In this document: in pieces, positions 34,152-44,484 of the stretch
How positions within the stretch are numbered: the first letter of the stretch is position 1
Layout: each line of letters starts with the position of its first letter
Source: Gautieria morchelliformis
Taxonomy: Eukaryota; Basidiomycota; Agaricomycetes; Gomphales; Gomphaceae
Reading direction: 5' to 3'
NCBI GenBank assembly: GCA_015179125.1
Contig: WHVA01000254.1
Coordinates: 1 to 64,000, forward strand
DNA: 64,000 nucleotides
Notes under the pieces: model-generated
Databases searched by the model: none
Told to the model about the DNA's origin: nothing
The model's input: only the letters and a program-made list of their open reading frames with translations
Program-made: the position numbers and the translations under genes

Positions 34152-34873
34152 ATGGAGCCTTTGCCCCCGATCACTGCACTCCTCAGGGAGGGTCCCCGGG
34201 CCCATGTTCGGCGGCCGACTGAGAAATACCAGCAGTATTATCCGGCCGAAGAACTTGTTGAGGCGTTCCGACGCATGGCAAACAACCGTGAGTACATCCT
34301 TATCTCCTCAGCTTAGTGACCCCAGTTCATAATTGTGGACCCCGTTAGCCCATGCCCTAGAACAACGGCGATCTGCCGGGCTGTACGCCCTCGAGAGTTT
34401 CGCGAGCCGCTCCCGGCTCCGATCCTCTTTGGATCGGATAATCGTTGCCGCGATATTAGGATCCCCGTTCCGACGGCTCCGGCTTACGGAGATTTTGGAG
34501 GCGATGGCAACTCGCTATAAGCTGCACTTGACGAGCGGAGACAAGGTAAATACTCTGTTTGCTTGTATTCACTACCCAGTCCTCCTATTCCTGTGCTGGC
34601 GCTGCTGTTCTTCTCATCGAAATCTAACGGTGTTTGACATGCTGACGATATTTATAGCAGGCGGTCAGAAGAACGCTCAGGACGAGCGCCCTATTCGGCA
34701 GGCAGCCTGACACAAACCAAGGGGTGCGTCCATCTTTAACTCTCTCGCAGTGTACGGTCCAGCTCATCGTTCTCCCAGCGGGGGGGATTTTGGTTTGTGG
34801 TAGCGGAGCCACCACTACGGGTGGCGCCACGTCCCCCACTCTCACTCGGCCACGTCCCCCTCCCATGCTTTGA
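34152..34873 (+). CDS. Forkhead-like (winged-helix) host gene, three exons
   Basis: ATG at 34,152 follows a CT-rich leader and an AT-rich TAATAAAAGG at 34,047. Exon 1 ends 34,287; the intron 34,288-34,360 has GTGAGT...CCCTAG; exon 2 is 34,361-34,545; the intron 34,546-34,660 has GTAAAT...ATAGCAG; exon 3 runs to TGA 34,871-34,873. Phases agree and give about 177 residues. Exon 2 has IIVAAILGSPFRRLRLTEIL, like helices 1-2 of a forkhead domain (LI..AI..SP..RL.L.EIY). Exon 3 starts AVRRTLRTSALFGRQPD, like the recognition-helix part (SVRHTLS...F...P). Family assignment is from pattern memory. It is the only host gene here with no visible break. Confidence 0.5.
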
Positions 34874-35119
34874 TGAGTTTATCAAGGCTGAGACCTGGAA
34901 ACCTGCAGAGGTTCCAGCATTTCATCCCGGGCCATCCGAGGACTTATCTCTTCGGGACGCGTGGGGCCGGCCGACCATTGCCCCCGCAACCTAATCATAA
35001 CCAACCTGGCCTTTGCGCCTGCAGCTCAACATGAGCACAGACTAGAGACAACAGGGACAGTCTGAAGGTAGCGCGAGGGTCAACAGCAGAGCCAGTCACC
35101 GGTAAAGGCTCAGTTCCAA

Positions 35120-36445
35120 GTGTGACACCGAGCTGTGACACCACGGATTTTTTATACCATCTCAGCCAGCTCAGGGCCTCGGCCCTGTAAAATTCAAATG
35201 TCGACCATCTCATAATGTTGGTCCAACATATTTTGTATCTACTTTTTGTATTGTTCCTTGCCTTGGCGTTTCTTCTTGTTTTAGCTCTCACGTTGTACAA
35301 ATGCATTTGACCTGCTGTTAATCGTTATCTCGTGAAGTAAGCTGCCCCACCATCGCGAGAGCTGAAGAAAATTGGTGTGATCTACCGGCGGAGAACAAGA
35401 CGCGTGGTGGCTCAATCTTCCAGCATGCCGGTTTTGCAGGTGCTCAAGAGCAGTCTGTGCTATGCTTGTCGTAAAGTCTCGATGTTCCTGCTGAGGTTCC
35501 TGGCTACATTCATTTTCAATTCAGCAATGAGATCGATGATGTAACGGAGCCCTGGATCATGGTGAGGGTCAGGAAAGCGGACCATGTCCGTCCAGCTGCA
35601 AGTCTAATCGATGAATCATATATACCGGGAGCATTCGCGATGTACATTATGTGGCCATTTGATAGAGTTTTAGAAAAATTGGAGTCCATCTGCTAAGTTG
35701 CGCACGATTAATTGATAGGCTGTGATGTACCGATGGGAATGAAAGACCGGTAGGCATGGTTCTGGCAACCGTAGCGACGTTGCTAATACACAATCACGTA
35801 GCCGAACCTTGCCAATGCCGCGCCAGGAGAACAATGGGCAGGGCCATACACTGTGAGACGGTTAAATATGAACGTAGCGCTGTAGCCATACCTCATAAAT
35901 GGTTTGTGGGGCTGTCTTCTGTACTTCAAAAGAGCTACCGGTTCGGAATTGCAGCGAATGTGCTCACAGGAAATGTAGATTTGATCCTAACCACATAATA
36001 GCACAGAACACGGCTACTCGACTGGGAATCCTGGCAGGATATATATTCATTCGCTGGGCGCTGATCTCGTAAGTGTATTTGTACGCTCGGAGGCTGGGAG
36101 GAAAGAGGCTCGATCTCTAATATCGGGAGAAATGGATCACAGCAAAGCTAAAGCCCGATCCGGCAAGGGGAAAGACCCGCGCATGCCAAGGAGACACCTC
36201 GGAACGCAAATACTATTGCAGCTCCAAATTCACAGCCTCCTTCTCCCAAACTTGTCGTACAAGGGGAAGCCTCGCACCAGACCCATTCCGAATAGTGCTG
36301 TAATGACCCAGAATGGTTTAACTGGAATATCGGTAGCGAGCAGGACACTCACGCAGACTGTAGGTCGCAATTGACGGAGGGCATGTATTCCCAACTTAGA
36401 GATAACACGAAGTCCAGAGTCACCTGGCGTCACGTGACATTTTTG
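35120..36445 (-). repeat. Inverted segmental duplication, left copy (module H)
   Basis: Its reverse complement matches 53,828-55,815 over most of its length at roughly 80-85 percent. Shared landmarks include GTTATCTCTAAGTTGGG, ACAGCACTATTCGGAATGGG and ATGAGATGGTCGACATTT. Minus-strand open frames share FWVITALFGMGLVRGFPL with the right copy, but no family is recognised. It is not clear whether it is a mobile element or a host segment. Confidence 0.75.
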
Positions 36446-36462
36446 AGCGGTGCTCAAGAGGC

Positions 36463-36720
36463 GCCGAAGCGACAGCGGGCAGAAAAAAAGTGGCTACCCT
36501 GGGGCTCGAACGCCCACCCTCGCACACGAGGGTGACGCTGCTTGAATCCGAGCCGTACCCAGTGGTTTATCTTCACCTAGCAGGGCAGCCGTGACACTTT
36601 GTCCAACATGGCCTATATATGTGCTCGGCCTCCCGCATGCAAACACAGCGACCGCTCTGGCGTCACTTGCGTCTTCTGCAGTCCTGTTCAACTGTCAGCC
36701 ACGGCGTTGTTGTTACAGTA

Positions 36721-36753
<33 letters not shown>

Positions 36754-36905
36754 TAATAATAATCTGCGTTTGCTTGGTCGTTCTCGCCGTGTCGCACTAC
36801 TAGTAATTCGGGGCTACATAAACAACTACACCGACTCCAATATTATGCTCTAGCTTCTTCACTCTGTTTCGACGACTCGCACTAGCTTGCTCAAGTGTGC
36901 TATGT
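36463..36905 (-). repeat. Inverted duplication, left arm, tRNA-like module
   Basis: About 440 bp are the reverse complement of 40,867-41,308 at over 90 percent. The arm contains a tRNA-like sequence and, here only, an A27 run (36,727-36,753) followed by three TAA units. In the other arm the run is an interrupted (TTTA)n. Confidence 0.85.
36491..36590 (-). other. tRNA-like sequence (possible pseudo-tRNA), left copy
   Basis: On the minus strand it begins GGCTGCCCT, pairs with AGGGTAGCC at the other end, and ends A followed by C and T7 (a Pol III terminator). There is a strong hairpin CACCCTCG-TGTG-CGAGGGTG, like the long variable arm of Leu or Ser tRNAs, and a B-box-like GTTCGAGCC. The D-arm and anticodon stem do not fold properly, so I do not call a tRNA gene. 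Confidence 0.3.
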
Positions 36906-37560
36906 ACTACTAGATCAACTTATCACTCCGAATGTTGGTCTTGTCTCAACGTGTACTACTAGTTTGGAATCTAAGATAAAGCACCGCACTTTGAACCAAA
37001 ATACCTCCTTCAGTTCGGTCTCTGGTGACTTGTGGCCTAGATTCACATGCTTTATCTATCTCCACTGCATCATGTACGATATGTGGAGTTTCTTCTTCGG
37101 CGTTGTTCCTCAAGCGCTTCACGTTTGTTGTCGGCAAAATTGTAGATCAGGGTTGGTGCTTTTTGTACGTCTTTTTGATCTGTATCGTTTCCCAACATCG
37201 CGTGAGTTCACCGGTATAGAAACCCATCGCTTGGTGGATGGGAGTTGTTGTGGTTTTGTTCGTCTGAAAAGGTCGAAGAAGTATGTATAAAACTTTCATT
37301 GTAATCCACTGTAGGAATGTGCCCGTCAATGTAGCCGTTAAACGAGTTCCGTCTATGTTTTTGTAATTTTCGTGGTGTTCGTCCTTTGTAGCTGTCGAGT
37401 AGACAGGGGTGTTAAGATGGCAAATGTGGTACTGCGACGGGATTTCAATGCAGGACGTGTCCAAAACCATGCAGCATAAAGGCGGGTTATCGCACATGAG
37501 GCCTTGAGGAGTCCTCTGGTGAACGTTTCTTTTGACTTTCAGATTGTCGATATTCGTTTT
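36906..37560. other. Intergenic stretch with no supported gene
   Basis: No conserved frame or repeat was recognised. The open frames (for example 36,895-37,290) are not protein-like. Confidence 0.4.
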
Positions 37561-37595
37561 ACGATGGTTCCAGTATCAACTACGGACTGTCCTCC

Positions 37596-38060
37596 ATGAC
37601 TGTCTTGGAACTGGTGCGCCTGTTGCCTGAGGTTAACTGGGCAGCCAGGGTAATTGAGAATAGGCAAGAAGTATTGAAGGTGATATCGTTGTTAGGAATT
37701 GAGCTGCAGCAACGTGTCTTTGAAGCTGGAAGCAGGAAGAAGAAGGAGCTCAACGAAGAATCAATTCGACAACTTTTGCTCGCCGATATTTCCAAAAACA
37801 GGAAAAGAGAGCAGGATGAGGCTTACTACGAGTCAAAACGACAATGTCTGTGGAATTCCGTCGAGGAAGATTTGGATTATTTGCAACCAGTGGACCTGGA
37901 GCGTTTGGGGAAATTCATCGATAAATCGTCTAACAAGTATGTCCAACAAGCCGTTTGCTACGTATGCGCTCGTCGGACAGAAGAAAGCCCTGTATTGTAA
38001 AGTGAAGGACATCCCTCACCAAGAGATGCTGAAACCGGCCAAGTTCAATCCTGATCATCG
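37596..38060 (+). pseudogene. Helitron-like helicase, N-terminal remnant (tentative)
   Basis: An open frame from ATG 37,596 gives 134 residues with a charged helical part (SRKKKELNEESIRQLLLAD), then DLERLGKFIDKSSNKYVQQ and AVCYVCARR. In a neighbouring frame the text goes on with VKDIPHQEMLKPAKFNPDH. A Cys-x2-Cys motif followed by IP...LxP is the pattern I remember from the N-terminal part of fungal Helitron Rep-helicases. A frame change lies between the two halves at about 37,985. Rep and helicase domains are absent. An unrelated host protein is possible. Confidence 0.35.
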
Positions 38061-38084
38061 TCCCGAAGGAAAGGGAGGAAATAA

Positions 38085-38275
38085 GCGAGGTGAAACCACT
38101 GAATGGGACCTGGATTGCGGCCTAGTCAGACAGAGAGAAACATATCAGAGGAAAGGTCATACGGAGGCATGCAAAACAGGAGTAACGGAGGGGAAACCAC
38201 AGAAAAGGAAAACGGTAGGGACCTGGATTACAGCGTACTCGGAGAGAGAGAAACATTGTGAGAAGGAAGGACAAG
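38085..38275 (+). repeat. Diverged tandem duplication, unit about 110 bp
   Basis: Two units share GAAACCAC, GGGACCTGGATT and GAGAGAAACAT in the same order, the first from about 38,090 and the second from about 38,195. They follow the Helitron-like remnant. Confidence 0.5.
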
Positions 38276-38542
38276 ACCGCTTTTATTTTTATTTGACCTT
38301 ATCCTTATTTTTATTTTTAGTAAAAATGGGGGGGGGGCATTTAATTTAAAAGGAATAAAACCAGAGAAGGAATATCTTTTTTTTAATGTCCTAATGAGAC
38401 CGGCAACACCACACCAAATTAAGGTTAAAACGCATATCACAGACCGTTCAGTCCTCGACCAAGGGCTTCGCCGGCAACGCCGGCCTCTAGTTCTATAATA
38501 TTGCACGTCATCACCCTCGACGCGTTGTTGACGTGTCACGCG

Positions 38543-39330
38543 TCACTGTTGCACAAAAGGTCCCACCATCTCATCACCATCGGATTCGGTATCATCTACC
38601 TCCATTGATTTGTTTTTCTTGCCTTTGCCTCTCTTGTTCTTTGGGGCAGACTTTTCCTCCTCTTTTGCCTTCTTTGCGGAATGCGCGTTGACCTGCTCGG
38701 TCAACTCACCGATTATCTCATCCATATGCTCCATACGTCCCTCAATCTTGACCAGGTCCTGTTCCTGGCTCTCCACGGTAGCTGCAAGTTCTTCATGGGC
38801 AGTTTGAAGAGTTTTTATTTGTTGCTGTACGTCCTCCCAATGTTTATGGCTTTTTTGACGCGATTCTCAAGCGCCGGCAACGAAACCGACTCGAGGATGT
38901 GACCATTCGACTTCATTGCGGCAACCGTGGCCTGCGGTTCGGTCAGCGCATCGGTAAGACTTTTCATACCTGTTATTCCTTTGTTGCCTGCTAAAACACC
39001 TTGCTAGACCCTCACAAACCCAGCCACTGACCCGGAGGAAGCACCTAGGATCGGTGCTGGACGCATGAAAGTGCGTTTCGGTTTCGGTGAGATAGACCTA
39101 TTCTGATCTTCAGCTGCTTCCTCTTCACCCTTATCTTTGTCCAGCTTTCTTTTTAATGACCTAGAGGCCGGATGCGCTTACCTTGTTCGTTCTCGCCACT
39201 GTGGTGAGCTCTTTCACTACGCTTGTCACCACGGGAGGCCAATTCGTGTCAACACAGCACCTTATAATTGACTTCGTCAGGATTTTACAAGCCTTCGTTT
39301 TCTTTCGCAATTCATTAGGTCCACTCGGTA
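38543..39330 (-). pseudogene. Unidentified Lys/Glu-rich coiled-coil protein, degenerate
   Basis: Coding-like minus-strand DNA runs from about 39,330 to a stop at 38,543. Recognisable pieces in order: KACKILTKSIIRCCVDTNW and VVTSVVKELTTVARTNK, an acidic/basic stretch with KPKRTFMRPAPILGASSGS, a segment MKSLTDALTEPQATVAAMK, and a coiled coil (LVKIEGRMEHMDEIIGELTE) followed by Lys-rich KNKRGKGKKNKSMEVDD. A stop near 39,005, a frame change near 38,845 and another near 39,160 interrupt it. The product was probably a nuclear protein, judging from the basic clusters. It could also be a DNA-transposon accessory protein. No family was recognised. Confidence 0.45.
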
Positions 39331-39339
39331 TGTCAGGCT

Positions 39340-40866
39340 TAGCGTAGATCGACCGTCCCTACATCTATGATCACATGCTGATGCTTGGTCTAAAAGGATA
39401 CTATAACAAAGTCGCCCACCCGCTTCATATCGCGAAGACTGGAATTTATATTACACAAACATTGATAGGTGACACGCTTGTGGTGCGTTCGCTCCAGTAA
39501 CCACCTTCCCCCGAGCAGGCAATCACTTTTCCTGCAGACCTGGAGATGCTGAGTCGTCCACCGGGGAAACTACCATGTTATCATATTTCCAGTATTGACT
39601 TCCGCCGGGTGTGCTGGTAAGTTCTGTGCTTGCTGACCCCATCTGATCTGCAGTCTGAACGTGTGTGTTCTAGCTACTGGTTATTTCACCACCTGGAACA
39701 TGACCAATGCGACGCCTGGCTTGACCATATTCGAGGCCAGTGGACCGTGGATAACGGCCTACTTCGTCCTTACCATGGCCACAAATCTTTACTGCACAAG
39801 CAAGTCACATATTCAATGACTGAGGAACGTCACGGTTTCTGACCATCTGCCTAGGCATGATTGTGCTCCAAATTTGGACCGCGAGTCGATCTGTACCCAC
39901 CCACCATCAAAGTACTCTCAGACCAGTAATCTTCGCCGTGGTCGAAAGTGCCGGATTGTATTCTTCTGCACTTCTGGGGCTGCTCATTGCATATGTTACG
40001 AACTCCAACGGACAATACCCCGCGGGAAAATCGCGCCAGTACGGTGCGGCGTAGCAAACGGCTGTTTAGGCATCAGGAAGAAGGTAAATCACCCTTTCAA
40101 CGATTAAGTCACACTAGGTAAGCTGTATTTACTTATATAGTTCTACCTTCTGCAGAAGGTAACCTTTTTGAGACAACTCCACTCAACGTCCGCTGCGCAC
40201 ACGCACGCGCATGCCTTCATTTTTAGCTCTCATGTTTTGTTTTAGATCCATGTGTATATTATTATTGCACACTGTGGCCAGTGTCAGTTTATGTTATTTT
40301 ATGTCTCGTTAATTATCCCGAGCATGTGGAGCGGCGGCCCCGCTAATTATTTACCAGAATTATATTAATATTAAATAAATTGGGGCGATCCTTGGTTAAT
40401 ATGTAGCAGGAACGCGGTAAGAACGTCGACATTTACCCAAGTATCGAGTCCGCGCTATTTGGTGAAAACGTTGAGGATATCCCGTAGATACGTAGAATAT
40501 CATCTGAATTTCTACGTCAGGTATTTAAAGCAAAGTGCGGTGAAGTTAAATACAAAAATACCTTCTAACTTTACAATTAGAGAAATCTAAGATAAACTAA
40601 GAATCCTGAACCACAAGTCATTGCTCAATTCAGTAACAACACAAGAGTCAGCTAGATTTCTATCATATAAGGCTGTAATACCACTTCCTAACAAATTAGA
40701 CGGTAGGACTAGGTGTTTATACAATATTATTTTAAGAATTTCAGTTCTCATCATAAGAATATTATGAGAATTTCCCTCTATCGAGTCATCCTTGCCCCAA
40801 TGCGCTTCGCGCAGCGTTAGTAACCATCCCACGACGTACGTCGTCTTCGTGGTGCCGCTCCCGGAC
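39340..40866. other. Gene-poor stretch of 1.5 kb
   Basis: I see no convincing gene. A minus-strand frame (40,883-40,587) with a P-loop-like GSGTTKTT crosses the edge of the inverted repeat and is probably fortuitous. Confidence 0.4.
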
Positions 40867-41308
40867 ATAGCACACTTGAGCAAGCTGCGAGTCGTCGAAA
40901 CTCGAAACAGAGTGAAGAAGCTAGGGCATAATATTGGGGTCGGTGTAGTTGTTTAGTAGCCCCGAATTACTAGTAGTGCGACACGACGAGAACGACCAAG
41001 CAAACGCAGATTATTATTTATTTATTTTTGTTTTACAAATTACTGTAACAACAACGCCGTGGCTGACAGTTGAACAGGACTGCAGAAGACGCAAGTGACG
41101 CCAGAGCGCGGTCGCTGTGTTTGCATGCGGGAGGCCGAGCACATATATAGGCCATGTTGGACAAAGTGTCACGGCTGCCCTGCTAGGTGAAGATAAACCA
41201 CTGGGTACGGCTCGGATTCAAGCAGCGTCACCCTCGTGTGCGAGGGTGGGCGTTCGAGCCCCAGGGTAGCCACTTTTTTTCTGCCCGCTGTCGCTTCGGC
41301 GCTCCTGA
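40867..41308 (+). repeat. Inverted duplication, right arm, tRNA-like module
   Basis: Reverse complement of 36,463-36,905. On its right it runs straight into the second copy of the membrane-protein gene. The join lies in GCTTCGGCGC, a word shared by both source sequences. Confidence 0.85.
41173..41272 (+). other. tRNA-like sequence (possible pseudo-tRNA), right copy
   Basis: Same structure as the left copy: 9-bp end stem, long variable-arm-like hairpin, B-box-like GTTCGAGCC, and T7 at 41,274-41,280. The two copies are identical or nearly so, yet the D-arm is not canonical. Confidence 0.3.
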
Positions 41309-42155
41309 ATGCTGCTCGACTATCTGTCTTCGTCGTCTCCTGCGGCTGTCATGGCACGCAACACTCCGCCTCCTTATGTGCATCTCCATTCCTACAACTC
41401 TTGCGCAGCGTGTTGACAAAGAGGACTCGACTCGACACCTTGTGTGGCTTTACTGCCAGCCCTGCCGCTGAACCTCCTCACGCTCCTCGACCAGCCCTCA
41501 CGGCGCCCGTGTCTGCGATCCACGTCGTGCTGCTCGAGAGGCAGAATCCCTTTGCGTTCGGCATCCAGAACAGGATAGGGCAGGCCGTGAAGGCCCTCGC
41601 GCAGCTCTCCTCCTTCGAGGCGCGGGTCATATACGACAAGTGCGCCATGCTCGCCTGCTTATCCTTATCTGCGGCTGCGTATTAACGAACGGCGCGCGCA
41701 TAGGTACGACCCGGACGGGCTCGCGCACTGTGCGCCGCGCGTGCACGTCTCCGACTTTGCCGTGTTCGCGCTCGCGCTGACCGTCCTGCCGTACCTCTGC
41801 GCGCTCGTCCTCGTGTCGCTCCTCACCGCCCGCCCCGCGCAGCACTCGAGAGGCTGGGTGCGCCCCATTCCCTGCTGTTCCCTGTACCCTATGCCCTGTA
41901 CCTTATGATATCTAACGCACAGTTCCCGGATAGACGCACACGCACACCTACACCGCGCGCACCGCACTCCTCCTCCTCCTCCGCCTGCTCAACCACCTCC
42001 CCGCACACTCCGCGCTCCCGCCGTTCGTCGCCATCCCCGTGCACCTGCTCCTCGCCCCGGGGCTGCGCCCCGCGCTCCCGCACCAGCCCGCCGAATTCCG
42101 CTTCGCGCCCCAGACCCCGCTGCGCGTGCAGGGCGTGCTTTCGTCTGCCCCGCAC
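41290..42155 (+). pseudogene. Unidentified membrane-protein gene, copy 2, degenerate
   Basis: It matches copy 1 (33,012-33,850) in inverted orientation. Conserved parts are VLLERQNPFAFGIQNRIGQ and ALAQLSSFEARVIY, then RYDPDGLAHCAPRVHVSDF and the membrane segment FALALTVLPYLCALVLVSLL. A likely 65-nt intron (GTGCGC...CTAACGCACAG) precedes FPDRR. The last part (TALLLLLRLLNHLPAHS and AEFRFAPQTPLRVQGV) runs to about 42,155, where an old LINE fragment begins. The N-terminus is missing and several frame changes are present. Role unknown. Confidence 0.5.
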
Positions 42156-43740
42156 CCATCTCATAACCACTTTGGCTCCTGCCTGCTGCTCAACGATGCC
42201 CTGGATCTGCCTGTGCATTGCATTGACGGGGTATTGCCCGGGGATAGCCCGCTCCTTTCAAGTCGTCTGGATTGCGGCTTGGTTATCCAGTGCTATCCCG
42301 TACCTTCCGCTCCTCTCCATATTCAACATCTTCACTCCTATGGCCGCTCCTGCCAGCTCAGCCTCGAATAGGGTATGCTCGCTGTCCAGACCCATGTATA
42401 ACCTCATTGACTTCCATTCTTTTTCGTTCTTGTACGGCACTGCTGCCACTCCTGCGCTGCCTCCTATGCATGACCCGTCCATATACACCACCACTTCCGC
42501 TCTGTCTGTGTCTACTTCATCCTTTGCCTGTTCCTTGTTTGGTGGTTTGCTAGCGGATGACCCTGAGGCAGGCATGTGAGCCGCACTGCTGCTCTATACA
42601 CTAGCTTGTCTACGAGTAGCGGGAATGGGAGGAGTTTTGCATTTGTGTCCAGTGTGTCGTTGGCTGTAGTTCTGAGGGCTCCTGTGATATCCAGGGCCGC
42701 CTGCCATTGGATCCTCCCCAGTTTGTTTACATATCCTTTGATCCCCTTGCTTCTCTCTGTTGCTGGTACAAGAAACACATCAGCTGCATATAACATTTTT
42801 GGCACTGCTACGATAATAGGTTTTCGTGTGCTTAGCTGTGATGCCTTCCGACGGCCTTGCTAGCCTCCTGTATTGACCTATGTATGCTTCTCCTTTCTTC
42901 ATCTCAGTTCCTGGTCCATTATTACCCCAGGAACTTGTGTGCTGCCCTAGGCTTCACTACACGCTGTCCTATCTTTATCGATGGCCTCTCTGTTATGAAA
43001 CCCGAAACGCGTCGACAGCCCTGGACCGACGCCGCGCGCATACACGCGCACAGCCCGATTTCCCCACTCCCTTTTCCCGACTGACACTCACCCCACGACC
43101 CATTCCCGTTCTCTCACCCCACCTCCATGCGCTCCACTCAGATCGTAAGTATATACATGTACGCTTAGCTATGCATCAGCCCCATGACTCGACTCCAATC
43201 CCGGGCATCTATCCCCGCACACCCCACCGATCGTTCGCCTGTACATTCACCATTTCTTCCTGCCCCACACCGACCACAATATCTTCCAGTTAGTGATACT
43301 TCAGATCATATAAAGTAGCTATCCCATGTAACAAAGCAGTAGACAGAATTGTATCTGTCCATCCACGGGCTCTCCATTGTCTGAGTCCCTCCATAGTACT
43401 CACAGCCGATCCTGGTTAAAGGCGGCACATAACACAGGGACATTTGTACACTACGACCCCGTCACTCACTCCCATCACTTCTGACCCCGAGCGTCCACTC
43501 GATACACAGGACCCACAAGGCCGCAGTCGAGATATACCTTAAGCAGCCCCAATCCATCATAGTTAAAAGCCTATTTATTAGACTCACTACTGGCCTGGTC
43601 TTGCTTGGTTTTGTTGGGTCTTTTTCTCTTTGTCTGGTAAGCCCCATCAACCTGAATCTTTCCACCGCGAACTGGCAGTGGTGATTCTTGGCCCAGCTGT
43701 ATGCCCCATCTGGCCTAACACGGTGTCTAGGCATCTTGTA
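42155..43740 (-). mobile_element. Old Tad1-like LINE fragment (RT end and RNase H)
   Basis: The minus strand reads, in order, FRLMGLTRQREKDPTKPSK (about 43,600-43,680), RPSIKIGQRVV (near 42,960), MLYAADVFLVPATERSKGIK, and an RNase H domain with VVVYMDGSCIGG (Asp), FEAELAGAAIG (Glu) and ALDNQAAIQ (Asp). These line up with the LINE at 1-1,300 at roughly half to 60 percent peptide identity, and they show the RNase H domain that is off-window there. There are several frame changes, a small internal loss near 42,910, and a ~595-bp insertion. Confidence 0.8.
42991..43587. mobile_element. Insertion of about 595 bp in the old LINE fragment
   Basis: LINE coding sequence stops at PVV and resumes at RPSIKIG on either side. 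The flanks share only CTC. The plus strand starts TGTTATGAAACCC. C- and CA-rich interior with no coding potential. Class unknown. Confidence 0.5.
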
Positions 43741-43928
43741 TGACATGCTTGGCATACACGTGGGCTGCACCTCGTCAGCCTCCACATTCTAAGGGACACT
43801 GTGACTGAGTGCTCACACAATTGCTGCAGGAGTGTGTGTTGGAGATATGATGTCATAATAGGACCTACATGGACCCACATACATCGCGTATATCCAGTCC
43901 ATTTCAAGCTCCGCTATTGTCCCTTTTC

Positions 43929-44095
43929 CTCAGTCGTTCATGTCCATCCGAACGCCTGAGGTAAGGACACTCCATTCCACCCATTAGTGTACCTTACTCA
44001 CAATATCGTTACTTGCACTGTAGCTTACTGTAGTGCAGGTAACATATTCTCAGTCATTCATGTCCATCCGAACGCCTGAGCTTACTGTAGTGCAG
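43929..44095 (+). repeat. Interleaved direct duplications
   Basis: A 31-bp word containing CATGTCCATCCGAACGCCTG occurs at 43,930-43,960 and 44,050-44,080. CTTACTGTAGTGCAG occurs at 44,022 and 44,081. The rest of 43,750-44,222 holds no gene. Confidence 0.7.
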
Positions 44096-44222
44096 TCCAA
44101 CAGGTTATGGGCCAACCGTTGCACTACTGGTACATTCTTATATCATCCATCGTGCAATAACTCTTCAAGATCCTACCGTACTTCTCTTTTCCTGGTGCAC
44201 ATAGCCACTTTATCTCCTCACA

Positions 44223-44484
44223 ATGTCCGCTCCATCGTCAATCACCTCTTTCATCCCCGAAAACTGGGCAGGCCCCAAGATGTCAAAGCTACTCCTGGGC
44301 GGGGAAAACTACGACTCTTGGGCCAGTGAGGCGAAAGCCCTCCTTGCGACGAGCGGCCTCTGGAAATATATCGACAAGAACAATCGGTTCTCGATCTCTC
44401 CTCCTGACTCCCAAACGTCCGAGAAGGCACTGTGGACTGCAAAGAACACCACTCTCATTTTTACCATCCAGCTTATGATGGATT
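44223..44484 (+). pseudogene. Copia-type gag fragment (UBN2-like), second copia element
   Basis: The frame from ATG 44,223 has SKLLLGGENYDSWASEAKAL then GLWKYID, the standard start of Ty1/copia Gag. After about 87 residues it is replaced by the LTR of gypsy element C. It belongs to a different element from the copia at 5,475-29,715. Confidence 0.8.

Noticed and set aside
40587-40883. P-loop ATPase fragment (GSGTTKTT)
   Set aside because: The frame crosses the end of the inverted repeat and no second ATPase motif follows.
41173-41272. Functional tRNA-Leu or tRNA-Ser gene
   Set aside because: The B-box-like word, end stem and T7 fit, but the D-arm, anticodon stem and T stem do not pair, so only a tRNA-like sequence is claimed.
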